From a virus, in the IMG/VR virus record IMGVR_UViG_3300022842_000007, positions 28,111 to 92,110 of that record: a stretch of 64,000 nt of DNA, one strand, 5' to 3'. Positions 15,411 to 24,124 of this stretch are shown piece after piece. The position numbers and the translations under genes were made by a program. The first letter of the stretch is position 1. The number at the start of each line of letters is the position of its first letter. The notes under the pieces are model-generated. The model was not told where the DNA came from, did no database searches, and saw only the letters and a list, made by a program, of their open reading frames with translations.

Positions 15411-15957
15411 ACTAGAACTTACGCTAATTGATGAAAGTAATCCTTTATTAAAAGAACCCTGCACTGCCTGGGATTTTACATCAGACGGTTCACCAACTGA
15501 ACTGGTGTCTGCTTTGACAAGAGTTATGTTTAGCCCTAATCATGGTGGTATTGGGTTGGCCGCACCACAGTGTGGAGTGATGAAAAATATATTTGTCATG
15601 GGAAGCAATGAAAATTTGATTGCTGTTATTAATCCTGTCATTGATGAATTAATTGGCGACAAAGAGATGTACTTAGAAGGTTGTTTAAGTTATCCTGATC
15701 TTTGGTTACATGTACTAAGACATCCAGAATGCATCGTATCGTATCAAACACTCGACGGCACTGCGGTTGAAAGAAAACATCTTACGGATCTACAAGCAAG
15801 AGTATTTTTACACGAATTTGATCATTTATTAGGTATAACATTTGAAGAACGAGTACAGAGTAAACTTAGTTTAGAATTAGCTAAGAAGCGTAGAGTAAAG
15901 AAGAGGCGTCAAACAGAAAAAGCTATCAAAAGAATGAAAGCGAAAGCAACTCAGTAG
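15400..15957 (+). CDS. def: peptide deformylase
   Basis: The 185-residue protein carries all three deformylase motifs: GIGLAAPQCG (50-59), EGCLSYP (93-99, Cys is a metal ligand) and HEFDHLLG (138-145, two His ligands and the catalytic Glu). It removes the formyl group from nascent proteins. Marine phages often carry it, possibly to support fast maturation of phage or host proteins. The C-terminal 30 residues are a very basic tail (KKRRVKKRR). The ATG at 15400 follows GGAAG. It converges with a minus-strand gene. Confidence 0.94.
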   Translation: MGNKLELTLIDESNPLLKEPCTAWDFTSDGSPTELVSALTRVMFSPNHGGIGLAAPQCGVMKNIFVMGSNENLIAVINPVIDELIGDKEMYLEGCLSYPDLWLHVLRHPECIVSYQTLDGTAVERKHLTDLQARVFLHEFDHLLGITFEERVQSKLSLELAKKRRVKKRRQTEKAIKRMKAKATQ

Positions 15958-16343
15958 GTTCGTTTTACTAACGTAATAGATTTTCTCTTAACACGTTTCT
16001 TTTGAAAATCAGTCATACTAACAACAGGGCCGTGTAGTAAATTTAGTGCTTTGTTGTTGAATGTTCTGATAAAAGGTTTGAAGGCTGTCCATTCATCTTT
16101 CAAGAACAGGTTGATTGGTATTTGTCTATTCGATTCCCACCACCATACATCGCCTAATTCTAAAAACAGAACTTTAAGATCAGCATCATGTATCGCTCCG
16201 TAATCATACATAGTAGTGACCAGATCATCTCGGTTCTGTATGATGCCCACGTGGTCTTGTCCAGCATACTGAAGCACCGATATGAAAGGGTGAGTTTCGG
16301 TCAGTTTCTGAAAATAATCTAGTGGGTTCTTTGCATCTGTCAT
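15951..16343 (-). CDS. conserved phage protein, unknown
   Basis: The 130-residue minus-strand protein has a Trp-rich segment (GDVWWWESNRQIPINLFL) that I associate with conserved proteins of marine T4-like phages. No catalytic motif is recognised. It overlaps the end of the deformylase gene by 7 nt tail to tail, and is the only minus-strand gene in this half of the window. Confidence 0.7.
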   Translation of the reverse strand: MTDAKNPLDYFQKLTETHPFISVLQYAGQDHVGIIQNRDDLVTTMYDYGAIHDADLKVLFLELGDVWWWESNRQIPINLFLKDEWTAFKPFIRTFNNKALNLLHGPVVSMTDFQKKRVKRKSITLVKRTY

Positions 16344-16402
16344 AGTCTAATAGTATTTAACTCTGGAAAATAATTGGTGTAATTTCTTTAGATTGGGTTA
16401 AA

Positions 16403-16410
16403 GATAAATA
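16403..16410 (+). promoter_or_regulatory. late promoter, GATAAATA
   Basis: It lies 26 nt before the ATG at 16437, with AGGAG between, a normal leader for a virion gene. Confidence 0.65.
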
Positions 16411-16436
16411 TAGTTAATAAAGGAGATTAGAATGCC

Positions 16437-17237
16437 ATGTCTTACACGACATCAGTTTACACATACACAGTCCGACAGATTGTTGTCGTCCTGTCAGGTA
16501 CAAGTCCGAGGAAATATATGCCAGTTTATGCAAAACCATTAACACTAAACAAGGGTGTTGACAATCAACTACAGTTTCAGTTTCTGAATCAAGAGCAGAA
16601 GCCAGTAAACCTGTCGGCATTAGCGGCCGCTAACTTGCAAATTTCTTTCAGAGCATTAAACTCAGACGGTACCTCGGTCCTTTTTAGAAAGGCATTAGAA
16701 CCCGTATATGATGTTACTGGCATCTTTGTGCTAAACACCTCTGCCGCACTGATAGAAGACATTGTTGCTCAAAAAGGATCGTATTCTTTAGAATGGCCTA
16801 GTGGAAATCTAAAGTTACCGGTATTCACTGATTCAAAAGCAGGCGCACGTGGGGATTTAAATATTGTAGATTCGGTTCTACCGTCATTCGTCCCTTCACA
16901 ACTTGTCACGATTCCAAGCTCCCAGACGCTCCCTGCCGCAAATGCCAATGCGAATACGGTAGCTGTCACGTTTTTCTCAAGTACGATTGATACGCAATCT
17001 AATCCAATCCTATCGACCTCACTTGATTACGCAAATTTTGTTGGTAATATGACAATTCAAGGTTCAACTACGTCTGATGCAGACTATTATGACATCAGTT
17101 CATATGAATATGGCAACGCCGCAAATGGTGCATCTGAGTCTGGTACAATTGGTTACACGATCAATGGGTATCATCCATTCATCCAACTTAAATTTACTGC
17201 AAATGTGGGTAACATAACAACGATTCTAGCAAGATAA
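16437..17237 (+). CDS. probable virion structural protein
   Basis: The 266-residue protein is rich in Ser, Thr, Ala and Asn and beta strands, typical of phage tail or decoration proteins. The segment MPVYAKPLTLNKGVDN followed by a hydrophobic strand is a recurrent opening of marine phage structural proteins. Other possible starts are ATG 16518 (preceded by GAGG), which would remove 27 residues. A separate 36-codon frame starts at ATG 16432 and is better spaced from the AGGAG, so the true start is uncertain. It is expressed from a late promoter. Confidence 0.72.
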   Translation: MSYTTSVYTYTVRQIVVVLSGTSPRKYMPVYAKPLTLNKGVDNQLQFQFLNQEQKPVNLSALAAANLQISFRALNSDGTSVLFRKALEPVYDVTGIFVLNTSAALIEDIVAQKGSYSLEWPSGNLKLPVFTDSKAGARGDLNIVDSVLPSFVPSQLVTIPSSQTLPAANANANTVAVTFFSSTIDTQSNPILSTSLDYANFVGNMTIQGSTTSDADYYDISSYEYGNAANGASESGTIGYTINGYHPFIQLKFTANVGNITTILAR

Positions 17238-17251
17238 GTTACCCTCTTTAC

Positions 17252-17280
17252 TTGTTTTCTCATTCTTTTTAGTATATAAT
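17252..17280 (+). promoter_or_regulatory. sigma70-like promoter of primase, near-leaderless
   Basis: TTGTTT (17252-17257) and consensus TATAAT (17275-17280) are 17 bp apart. The primase ATG at 17288 is 7 nt after the -10. Confidence 0.7.
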
Positions 17281-17287
17281 TACAGAT

Positions 17288-18265
17288 ATGTTTGATATAC
17301 TCACGATTATTCCTGGCAAAAAGAAAAAGACACAAAGCGGTTGGAATTCATTCAATGCTCCGTGCTGTGCTCATAATGGCCACACTCCCGATAAACGCAT
17401 GCGTGGCGGTATCAAACAAGATGGAGACAATTGGCAGTTTCATTGTTTCAATTGCAACTTCAAGTGTGGCTTCCAGTTAGGTAGATCGATCAGCAAAACG
17501 TGTCGTAGATTTCTACTCTGGCAAGGCATGCCTGAAACAGACATTAACAAATGGTCTTTGCATTCTGTTCAGCACAAAGACTTGATTAATTCGATATTGT
17601 CGAAAAAGAAACAGCTGGTGGTGCCGGCGTTTAAAGAAATGCCTATGCCTGCAGGCGAGTTGATTTACGCAGGGAACAAAAAGCATAAAGTTTATATAGA
17701 CTACCTACATACCAGAGGGATGACTCAAAATGATTATCCTTTTTTAGTAACCCCTGATGAAGAAGGTAGAGAAGCAAATAAATTGATTATACCCTTTACA
17801 TATCAAAACAAAGTTGTAGGTAGCACTAGTAGATACATAGATGGTAGAAAGCCCAAGTTTATAAGCGATCAACAACCAGGTTATGTATTCGGCACAGACT
17901 TGCAAAGGGACACGTGGGGAATAGTCTTGGTGTTTGAAGGCATCTTTGATGCAATCTCAATGAATGGGTTAGCAGTGACAGGTAGCGAAATCAATGATAA
18001 TCAAGCCGTGATTATTAAAAGATTGGGTAAACGTGTTATTGTTGTTCCTGATCAAGATAAAACAGGATTAGAGATATGTGATCGTGCATTAGACCTGGGT
18101 TTTGAGGTAGCACTACCAAATTGGTATGGTGCTGACAAAATGGATGCAAATGAGGCAATAATAAAATATGGTAAATTAAATACCCTACTAAGTATACTTG
18201 ATGCCGCAACCAGTAGTAAAATAGTTGTGGAAATGATGAGGAATAAAATTGCTAAAAGAATTTAA
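17288..18265 (+). CDS. 61: DNA primase gp61
   Basis: The 325-residue protein is the T4-type primase that makes RNA primers for lagging-strand synthesis with gp41. A zinc-binding domain has Cys26, Cys27, His29 and the CFNCNFKC cluster (53-60). A TOPRIM domain follows, with VFEGIFD (Glu217, Asp221) and PDQDKTG (Asp255, Asp257). Length is close to T4 gp61 (342). It overlaps the gp41 helicase gene, matching the physical primosome partnership. Confidence 0.92.
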   Translation: MFDILTIIPGKKKKTQSGWNSFNAPCCAHNGHTPDKRMRGGIKQDGDNWQFHCFNCNFKCGFQLGRSISKTCRRFLLWQGMPETDINKWSLHSVQHKDLINSILSKKKQLVVPAFKEMPMPAGELIYAGNKKHKVYIDYLHTRGMTQNDYPFLVTPDEEGREANKLIIPFTYQNKVVGSTSRYIDGRKPKFISDQQPGYVFGTDLQRDTWGIVLVFEGIFDAISMNGLAVTGSEINDNQAVIIKRLGKRVIVVPDQDKTGLEICDRALDLGFEVALPNWYGADKMDANEAIIKYGKLNTLLSILDAATSSKIVVEMMRNKIAKRI

Positions 18266-19691
18266 CATAGAAGTGCAAGAGTTATTCTTGCGAATGATGG
18301 TAACGAACGCAGAACTATTTATAAGAACCAGTAATATATTTAACGCGGAAAATTTTGATCGTAAATTACAGCCAGTTGCAGAATTTATGATTGAACATTC
18401 AACTGAATATAAATGTCTGCCTGATCCTACACAGATCAAAGCAACAACTGGTGAAACAATAGAAGCAGTTTCAGATTTAGATGAAGGCCACTATGAATGG
18501 TTTATGGATGAGTTTGAAGCATTCACACGTAGACAAGAATTAGAAAGAGCCATCATGAAGTCGGTTGACCTTTTAGAACAAGGTGATTACAACCCTGTTG
18601 AGAAACTTATCAAAGATGCGGTGCAAATCTCATTACTAAGAAACATGGGCATCGACTATTTTGATGATCCACGTGGTCGATTGATGCATCTTAAACAGAG
18701 TAATGGAGAGTCCTCTACGGGCTGGCCTTGTCTTGATCAGAAACTCTATGGTGGCTTTAACAAAGGCGAACTACAGATTTTCGCTGGTGGCTCCGGTTCA
18801 GGTAAATCGTTGATGATGCAAAATCTATCAGTTAACTGGTTATTACAGGGCAAGTCAGGGGCATTCATCACACTTGAGTTAAGTGAGGAATTAACAGCAA
18901 TGCGTGTTGACTCAATGATAACTGGTACAAAAACAAAAGAGGTGTTTAAAGATTTAGATAATGTCGAGATGAAAGTGAAGATGAAACAAAAAGTATCCGG
19001 CAACTTTCGAATTAAGTATCTTGCGGCACAATCAACAGCAAACGATATTCGAGCATACGTCAAAGAATTGCAAATACAAACTGGCATGAAAATAGATTTC
19101 TTGTGTGTCGATTACTTAGATTTGCTAATGCCTGTTAGTGCAAAGGTATCTCCGAGTGACTTGTTTGTTAAAGACAAATATGTCTCTGAAGAACTTCGTA
19201 ACCTTGCAAAAGAGTTTGATATAATCTTTGTAACAGCATCACAGTTAAACAGAGGGGCAGTAGAAGAACTCGAATTTGATCACAGTCACATCTCTGGAGG
19301 CATCTCTAAAATACATACTGCTGATAATGTGTTTGGTATCTTTACTAGTCGTAGTATGCGAGAACGCGGTCGATATCAAATACAGTTGATGAAAACTAGA
19401 TCGAGTTCTGGAGTAGGACAAACAGTAGAACTAGCATTTGACACAGAAACATTGCGTATTACCGACCCAGGGGCAACTAGCACAACCGCATATGGAGCAT
19501 CCTCACCTGCATTGCCAGCACCGGTACGGAACTCCGCACAAATTCTCATGGAAAAATTCAAGACAACTTCAGCAGTTGGAGCAACGGATGAGTTAGTACA
19601 TGCTCAATTAGAGCCATCGAACAAAAAACCTGTCGGTGATATTCAAAGTACTAAATTAAAATCATTGTTGAACTCTCTAAAAGACAAATAA
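18249..19691 (+). CDS. 41: replicative DNA helicase gp41 (DnaB-like)
   Basis: The 480-residue protein is the T4-type hexameric replicative helicase. A helical N-terminal domain (1-150) precedes a RecA-like core. Walker A is GGSGSGKS (180-187), Walker B ends in FLCVDYLDLL, and a HISGG...KIHTADNV segment is typical of DnaB-like helicases. The start is TTG 18249 with GAGG upstream, inside the primase end; ATG 18294 would give a shorter form. The tail is Ala/Ser-rich, then basic. Confidence 0.93.
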   Translation: MLKEFNIEVQELFLRMMVTNAELFIRTSNIFNAENFDRKLQPVAEFMIEHSTEYKCLPDPTQIKATTGETIEAVSDLDEGHYEWFMDEFEAFTRRQELERAIMKSVDLLEQGDYNPVEKLIKDAVQISLLRNMGIDYFDDPRGRLMHLKQSNGESSTGWPCLDQKLYGGFNKGELQIFAGGSGSGKSLMMQNLSVNWLLQGKSGAFITLELSEELTAMRVDSMITGTKTKEVFKDLDNVEMKVKMKQKVSGNFRIKYLAAQSTANDIRAYVKELQIQTGMKIDFLCVDYLDLLMPVSAKVSPSDLFVKDKYVSEELRNLAKEFDIIFVTASQLNRGAVEELEFDHSHISGGISKIHTADNVFGIFTSRSMRERGRYQIQLMKTRSSSGVGQTVELAFDTETLRITDPGATSTTAYGASSPALPAPVRNSAQILMEKFKTTSAVGATDELVHAQLEPSNKKPVGDIQSTKLKSLLNSLKDK

Positions 19692-19693
19692 TA

Positions 19694-19707
19694 TGCCCAT
19701 ATGGGCA
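19694..19707. repeat. 14-bp perfect palindrome
   Basis: TGCCCATATGGGCA is a perfect palindrome 2 bp after the helicase stop and just before the variant late promoter ACTAAATA. It lacks a T tract, so an operator or RNA-end hairpin is as likely as a terminator. Confidence 0.5.
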
Positions 19708-19713
19708 CTAAAG

Positions 19714-19721
19714 ACTAAATA
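19714..19721 (+). promoter_or_regulatory. variant late promoter, ACTAAATA
   Basis: ACTAAATA is 20 nt before the ATG at 19742, with AAGGA between. The same variant stands exactly 5 nt before the ATG of another gene at 22405, which supports it as a real late element. Confidence 0.5.
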
Positions 19722-19741
19722 GTACTAAGGAAAATACACTT

Positions 19742-19984
19742 ATGCAAAAGAAAACCCGAAGTCTATTAGAAGAACTTGAATCCATTGGTGTTAACCGCGA
19801 CATTCCTCATCTGGTTGAGTCTCGTGGTAGCAATATCATTACTAGTGCAGTTAATCTATTAGAATTCATTGAGAAAAACTTTAGCGAGGATGACGCTGAT
19901 ATGTTAGAGAAAAAATTATTAAGTGCTATTAAAGGAAGGGATAAAACTCGTTTTTCTAAGACGATGAAAAAAATACAAGGGTAA
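19742..19984 (+). CDS. small helical protein, unknown
   Basis: The 80-residue protein is predicted to be almost entirely helical and highly charged (LLEELESIGV..., FIEKNFSEDDADMLEKKL). No motif is recognised. It starts a late block of three genes running to 21841. Confidence 0.7.
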   Translation: MQKKTRSLLEELESIGVNRDIPHLVESRGSNIITSAVNLLEFIEKNFSEDDADMLEKKLLSAIKGRDKTRFSKTMKKIQG

Positions 19985-19988
19985 TACA

Positions 19989-20690
19989 ATGAAGTTCGAT
20001 GATGTAATCACAGAAGCCGGTATATTTAAGTTTGGTAACGACAAGAGCGCAGAAAAAGCACCTAGTATTAAAGGCGGAACGAATCGTGCTACAAAATTAT
20101 CAAAGAAAATCTTTCTTGACGATTTTTCAAGTGATTTAATAGGTTCCATACAAAGTGGATTGCAATCCGGCTTGATTCAGCCACCAATTATTGCAACAGC
20201 AAACGAAAATTATAACAGATTAAATCAAATACTCGAAACTGTCATCATGACATCTGAAAATACAGCATCCGCATCCGCAGGAATGGATATAAAGACATAT
20301 ATCGCGCAATGGCTTGGACAATATATGCAAGGGGTTGATTACACTGCGCATAAACCTGCTTTGTCTCGAATAATAGATCAAATAGCAGTAGCATATAACA
20401 ACAGTACTAATCCAAACAGTCCTAATATTGACAGAAATCTTGTAACTCAGTTAGGCAACGGTGGCTGGGCCGCATCAAAAAGTGTAGTGCCAAAAGGCGC
20501 AAAGAATTCAGTACCTGGCAGTACTATCTTGCCACCCAATGCTCCAGATGGACCGATTGATCACGATGCCGCAGACAATACAGGCGACCGAATTGATTAC
20601 GATGAGCCAGCATACAAAAGAGTAATTCCAAGAGAGAAATTCAGTGAGTCAGCCAAACGAGCAGAAAAACTGAAGAATCTGAAGAAGTAA
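19989..20690 (+). CDS. late protein, unknown, possible virion component
   Basis: The 233-residue protein begins MKFDDVITEAGIF and contains a helical middle and a disordered, Pro/Asn/Asp-rich part (SKSVVPKGAK, LPPNAPDGP) before a basic helix at the C-terminus. It is 4 nt after its upstream neighbour. I do not recognise a family. Confidence 0.7.
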   Translation: MKFDDVITEAGIFKFGNDKSAEKAPSIKGGTNRATKLSKKIFLDDFSSDLIGSIQSGLQSGLIQPPIIATANENYNRLNQILETVIMTSENTASASAGMDIKTYIAQWLGQYMQGVDYTAHKPALSRIIDQIAVAYNNSTNPNSPNIDRNLVTQLGNGGWAASKSVVPKGAKNSVPGSTILPPNAPDGPIDHDAADNTGDRIDYDEPAYKRVIPREKFSESAKRAEKLKNLKK

Positions 20691-20692
20691 TT

Positions 20693-21841
20693 ATGAACCT
20701 TGCCGAGTCACTCGCCAGTTTAACAAAAAAATTAAACGCGATCAGTATAGTTGAGGGCAAAGGACACTTGGACCACCCAGAAGACTTGGTATTTTTAGAT
20801 GATATCGCCGGCGCAAAACAAGCTATCTCAGCAATAGAACAGACTGTAAACAATCCAAACAATATAACAATCAAATGGGATGGTTATCCTGCCCTGATCT
20901 TCGGTCGTGGTACAGACGGTAGATTCTCTGTTATGGACAAGCATATGTTCAATAAGAGAGATGGTACTGGTCGTCAAGTATTCTCTCCTAAAGAATTTAA
21001 AGCATACGATGTAGCACGTGGAGTAAACAGAGGTGACTTGTACAATATTATTAATGGAATATGGTCAGGACTAGAAGCAAGTGATCGAGGCACGTTAGGT
21101 TTTTACTGGGGAGACTTGTTATTTTCTAAACCTCTCACCGCAGTTAACGGCGAGTATTCTTTCAAGGGAAATCCAAATGGCATCGCATACAAAGTCACCG
21201 CAGACAGTGATGTTGGTAAATTGTTAGCAAATAAAAAAGCTGGTATTGCAGTACATCAGTTTATTCCGGCAACTGCATCATCAATTGATGAAGCAGAATC
21301 ACTTGACGGTACAATAGGTACTCTCAAGGACAATTCAGACGTAGCAATTGTTCCTAGCAAAATGCCGATCACGCCTAACATCAAAATGCCAACTGATCTT
21401 AAAGGAAAAGCAGAACAAGAGATTGCCACAAATGCTAATGCTGTGCATTCTCTCATGCAGGCAGCACCTCAGTCCCGCAACTCATTTAACATGCTGTTTA
21501 CAGTATACGTTAACAAGAAAATTGTCTCTCAAGATTTGTCAAACATGTACAGTGGTTTTACAGATTTTATACAAAACCGCAAAATGACAGACTCGATGAG
21601 AACTAAAATTACTACTCATTTCAATAACCATAAAGCCGGTGTTGCTGGCGCATTTAAGATTTGGATAGCAATATATAATCTAAAACAAAATATCATTGCC
21701 CAACTAGATCAGGCCGCTAAGGCCAGCCCGGTTAAAGGGTTTTTAGATGATGGCACAGAGACCCATGAAGGGTTTGTTGCAAATGGTGTTAAGTTTGTCA
21801 ATCGTCAGGGCTTTTCTGCTCAAAATCTCGCTAAAAGATAG
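20693..21841 (+). CDS. nucleotidyltransferase/ligase-like protein (DUF6267-like)
   Basis: The 382-residue protein contains TIKWDGYPALIFGR (about residues 58-71). This fits the KxDG nucleotidyl-attachment motif of ATP-dependent ligases and capping enzymes. A later HEGFVANGVKFVNR segment near the C-terminus resembles the EGFV and lysine motifs of ligases. I associate it with the DUF6267 family of marine T4-like phages, whose activity is not established. It is late-expressed, 2 nt after the preceding gene, and its use in DNA or RNA joining is inference. Confidence 0.6.
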   Translation: MNLAESLASLTKKLNAISIVEGKGHLDHPEDLVFLDDIAGAKQAISAIEQTVNNPNNITIKWDGYPALIFGRGTDGRFSVMDKHMFNKRDGTGRQVFSPKEFKAYDVARGVNRGDLYNIINGIWSGLEASDRGTLGFYWGDLLFSKPLTAVNGEYSFKGNPNGIAYKVTADSDVGKLLANKKAGIAVHQFIPATASSIDEAESLDGTIGTLKDNSDVAIVPSKMPITPNIKMPTDLKGKAEQEIATNANAVHSLMQAAPQSRNSFNMLFTVYVNKKIVSQDLSNMYSGFTDFIQNRKMTDSMRTKITTHFNNHKAGVAGAFKIWIAIYNLKQNIIAQLDQAAKASPVKGFLDDGTETHEGFVANGVKFVNRQGFSAQNLAKR

Positions 21842-21869
21842 TCTTATAACCTTGTTTTTTTACATTTAG

Positions 21870-21877
21870 CATAAATA
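21870..21877 (+). promoter_or_regulatory. variant late promoter, CATAAATA
   Basis: CATAAATA stands 73 nt before the ATG at 21951. Between them lies a leader with a GACTC...GAGTC hairpin (21916-21930) and a good AAGGAA site. Confidence 0.5.
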
Positions 21878-21950
21878 AATGTATGGACCTCATGCTGAGG
21901 GACAACAAACTACAGGACTCGGAACGAGTCTTTAAAAAAGGAATATTATA

Positions 21951-22337
21951 ATGGCACAATTTACAAGAGCAAATGGTGATTTTCAACCAGTATTAAGATT
22001 AGACAGCACTTCTTATACTAACGGCGGCGTTAACGTTGCAACTACAGGCGTAACAGTACAACCACAAGGACCCAAGTTAGACTATTGGACAATCACTGCG
22101 GCCGGTGCTTTAACTCCTGCTGACCTTAAAGTCGGTTTTGATATAATTCAAAATAAAGCAACAATCTACATTTATGAGTATACAGACGCGGCTTCTGATC
22201 TATTAGCTATCGCAGTATACCCAACAGCGGCATATGATGCGGCTACGTTGCAGGTTGATGTTCGATTAGGACTTAACGGTTGGGTTGGATGTACAGCCGC
22301 GAGTGGTGCAGAATTTAGTGGTCTAGCACAAGCGTAA
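21951..22337 (+). CDS. small structural protein, decoration-like
   Basis: The 128-residue protein is rich in Ala, Thr, Val and Tyr with strong beta pattern, no cysteine pair and no enzyme motif. It is a stand-alone late unit with a long hairpin-bearing leader and a strong terminator, the usual setting of an abundant small virion protein such as a head decoration protein. The specific role is inference. Confidence 0.65.
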   Translation: MAQFTRANGDFQPVLRLDSTSYTNGGVNVATTGVTVQPQGPKLDYWTITAAGALTPADLKVGFDIIQNKATIYIYEYTDAASDLLAIAVYPTAAYDAATLQVDVRLGLNGWVGCTAASGAEFSGLAQA

Positions 22338-22359
22338 GCTAACAACGTAACAAATTAAG

Positions 22360-22388
22360 AAGCCTCTTTTATTAGGGGCTTTTTTTTG
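22360..22388 (+). terminator. rho-independent terminator
   Basis: AAGCCTC pairs with GGGGCTT (one G-U pair) around an AT-rich loop and is followed by a run of eight Ts. Confidence 0.82.
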
Positions 22389-22391
22389 GTT

Positions 22392-22399
22392 ACTAAATA
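22392..22399 (+). promoter_or_regulatory. variant late promoter, ACTAAATA, leaderless spacing
   Basis: ACTAAATA ends exactly 5 nt before the ATG at 22405, the same spacing as at several GATAAATA promoters in this window. Confidence 0.55.
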
Positions 22400-22404
22400 G
22401 TCAT

Positions 22405-22851
22405 ATGAAAAGAATTTCATGTCATACTCTATTTGATATTACCAACACCAATGTGTTGAATCGTTCAAAGCCTGTGGGAGATAATATCGAGTTGTGGACG
22501 ATGCAACGAAATTCACAAGCAAATTTTGACACAATATTACAGTGTATAAGTCTTCGTGGCACACCAGACTTACTACAATATCCTCATAAAATAGAATTTG
22601 ATCCATACTTCGCAACCAAACATTTTGGTTTTTTAATAGACACGTTTAAAGATTTCTGGCATTGGCGATTTGATTTCTCGGTTCAACAGGACTCTGTATT
22701 TGATAACGGCATTGATTCTCTTGGTTATTTGATAAACGATTGTCACGAGATACCTATGCTAACCGTCGGCACAGAATGCCTAAGCAGTTTACCTAACTTC
22801 TTAGACTCTACACCAGAACTAGCCAACATTTACTTCGAGGAGCATGTATGA
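22405..22851 (+). CDS. conserved phage protein, unknown
   Basis: The 148-residue protein starts MKRISCHTLFDITNTNVLNRS. I associate this opening, with the following RNSQANFDTILQ and WRFDFSVQQDSVF segments, with a conserved marine T4-like phage family of unknown function. No Shine-Dalgarno site exists because the late promoter is only 5 nt upstream. It overlaps the next gene by ATGA. Confidence 0.75.
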   Translation: MKRISCHTLFDITNTNVLNRSKPVGDNIELWTMQRNSQANFDTILQCISLRGTPDLLQYPHKIEFDPYFATKHFGFLIDTFKDFWHWRFDFSVQQDSVFDNGIDSLGYLINDCHEIPMLTVGTECLSSLPNFLDSTPELANIYFEEHV

Positions 22852-23402
22852 TGACGAAAGGTGAACTAATAGACAGGGATAAGATAACGCAATTATTTAA
22901 AGCAGAATTGCTCGATGGGTTAAAACACTCGTATATCAGCAATGATGATAGCGGTATCAAATTATTCGGTGAATACAGTATTCGGAGTACACCTGATAAT
23001 TGTTATGTAGTTAGCAAACCTCATTGGGGAGAAGACCTAGAATTTACAAATGCTAAAAATGCCACGACATATTGTGTATTGCATCATAATAATTTCTCAG
23101 AGATCGCAGGAAAAGTTTATACATTAGATGGTAAATTAGCAAGTATTAACTTAGATATTGCTATCCATACAAAAGGATACCAGAATTCTGGTAATACACT
23201 TGATCATAGATTAATTCAATTGACTAAATTGCAACATGATTTAGAAAAAAAGAAACAAATTGTCATACAGTTAACAAAACATATAAATACATCTAAAGAA
23301 ACACAACGCGCCATTTTTGCAAAACAAAAAAATAAGCGGCACCTAAAGACCAGGAATTCTACTGGCGATGATAAATACAAGTACAGATTAACTAGGAACT
23401 GA
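22848..23402 (+). CDS. coiled-coil protein, unknown
   Basis: The 184-residue protein is coupled to the preceding gene by an ATGA overlap with a GAGGAG site. A mixed N-terminal half is followed by a long Leu/Lys/Gln helix (residues 120-155) likely to form a coiled coil, and a very basic C-terminal tail. No family is recognised. A perfect GATAAATA lies near its 3' end. Confidence 0.68.
   Translation: MMTKGELIDRDKITQLFKAELLDGLKHSYISNDDSGIKLFGEYSIRSTPDNCYVVSKPHWGEDLEFTNAKNATTYCVLHHNNFSEIAGKVYTLDGKLASINLDIAIHTKGYQNSGNTLDHRLIQLTKLQHDLEKKKQIVIQLTKHINTSKETQRAIFAKQKNKRHLKTRNSTGDDKYKYRLTRN
23370..23377 (+). promoter_or_regulatory. possible late promoter inside a coding region
   Basis: GATAAATA occurs 27 nt before the ATG at 23405, a useful distance, but it lies within the preceding gene and could be coincidental. 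Confidence 0.4.
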
Positions 23403-23404
23403 TT

Positions 23405-24118
23405 ATGAAATTAAATGATTTAAACACGAAGAAAGGCCACGCCGTCACAGCGTTAAAAGAAAACTTTGAAGTTGATCTTAAAGTAAAGGGTCTTACTAAA
23501 ATACAAACCGAAACAATGCTTAATAAGCTAAAAGGTTTGCTCAAGGAAGCAAAAGAATCACGCACTTTTGGTGCAGACTATCCATCATACATGAAAATGG
23601 TGTTCATGGAACAGGCTCTCCGGGAGCATTACAAAACAGTTCCTGCTACACCAAGAACTAGAGTAATCACTGAAAACGAAGAAGTTAATCGTTCTCAAGT
23701 CATCTTGGCCGCACAGGACATGGTTGATTCTGTTCAAAAAATGTTAGAAGAAGTTTCTGATATGCTGGTCAAAGAAATGCCTGCACTTACGGACAGTATT
23801 CAAAGTGAAATTGGTGTCAATGAAGCACAAGCATTTGATCAAACAGCAGGCCAAGGTCTAGCTGAACTTAATCAATGTTTAGTTTCTGTTAAAGGTCAAC
23901 TTGATCAAGCATTATCTGGTGTCACCGGTGGCGAAGTTATTGATGCATTTGACGGAGACATTGATATGGGCATGGGCGACGGTGAAGTAGCTGTTGATGA
24001 CATGGATGTATCTGCACCAGTTGATGTTGTCGGTAATATAGACGGACCAACAATTGATGATGTAGAAGATATTGACGTAGACGTTTCTACAGGGCCAGTC
24101 GGCAGAGCAAGAAGGTAA
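23405..24118 (+). CDS. acidic late protein, possible virion core component
   Basis: The 237-residue protein has a helical N-terminal two-thirds, with a motif SQVILAAQDMVDSVQKMLEE that recurs in marine T4-like phage late proteins. A glycine/aspartate-rich acidic C-terminal third (DGDIDMGMGDGEVAVDD) ends in a short basic tail. The acidic, helical make-up is compatible with a scaffold or core protein, but there is no direct evidence. Confidence 0.68.
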   Translation: MKLNDLNTKKGHAVTALKENFEVDLKVKGLTKIQTETMLNKLKGLLKEAKESRTFGADYPSYMKMVFMEQALREHYKTVPATPRTRVITENEEVNRSQVILAAQDMVDSVQKMLEEVSDMLVKEMPALTDSIQSEIGVNEAQAFDQTAGQGLAELNQCLVSVKGQLDQALSGVTGGEVIDAFDGDIDMGMGDGEVAVDDMDVSAPVDVVGNIDGPTIDDVEDIDVDVSTGPVGRARR

Positions 24119-24124
24119 GACCCA

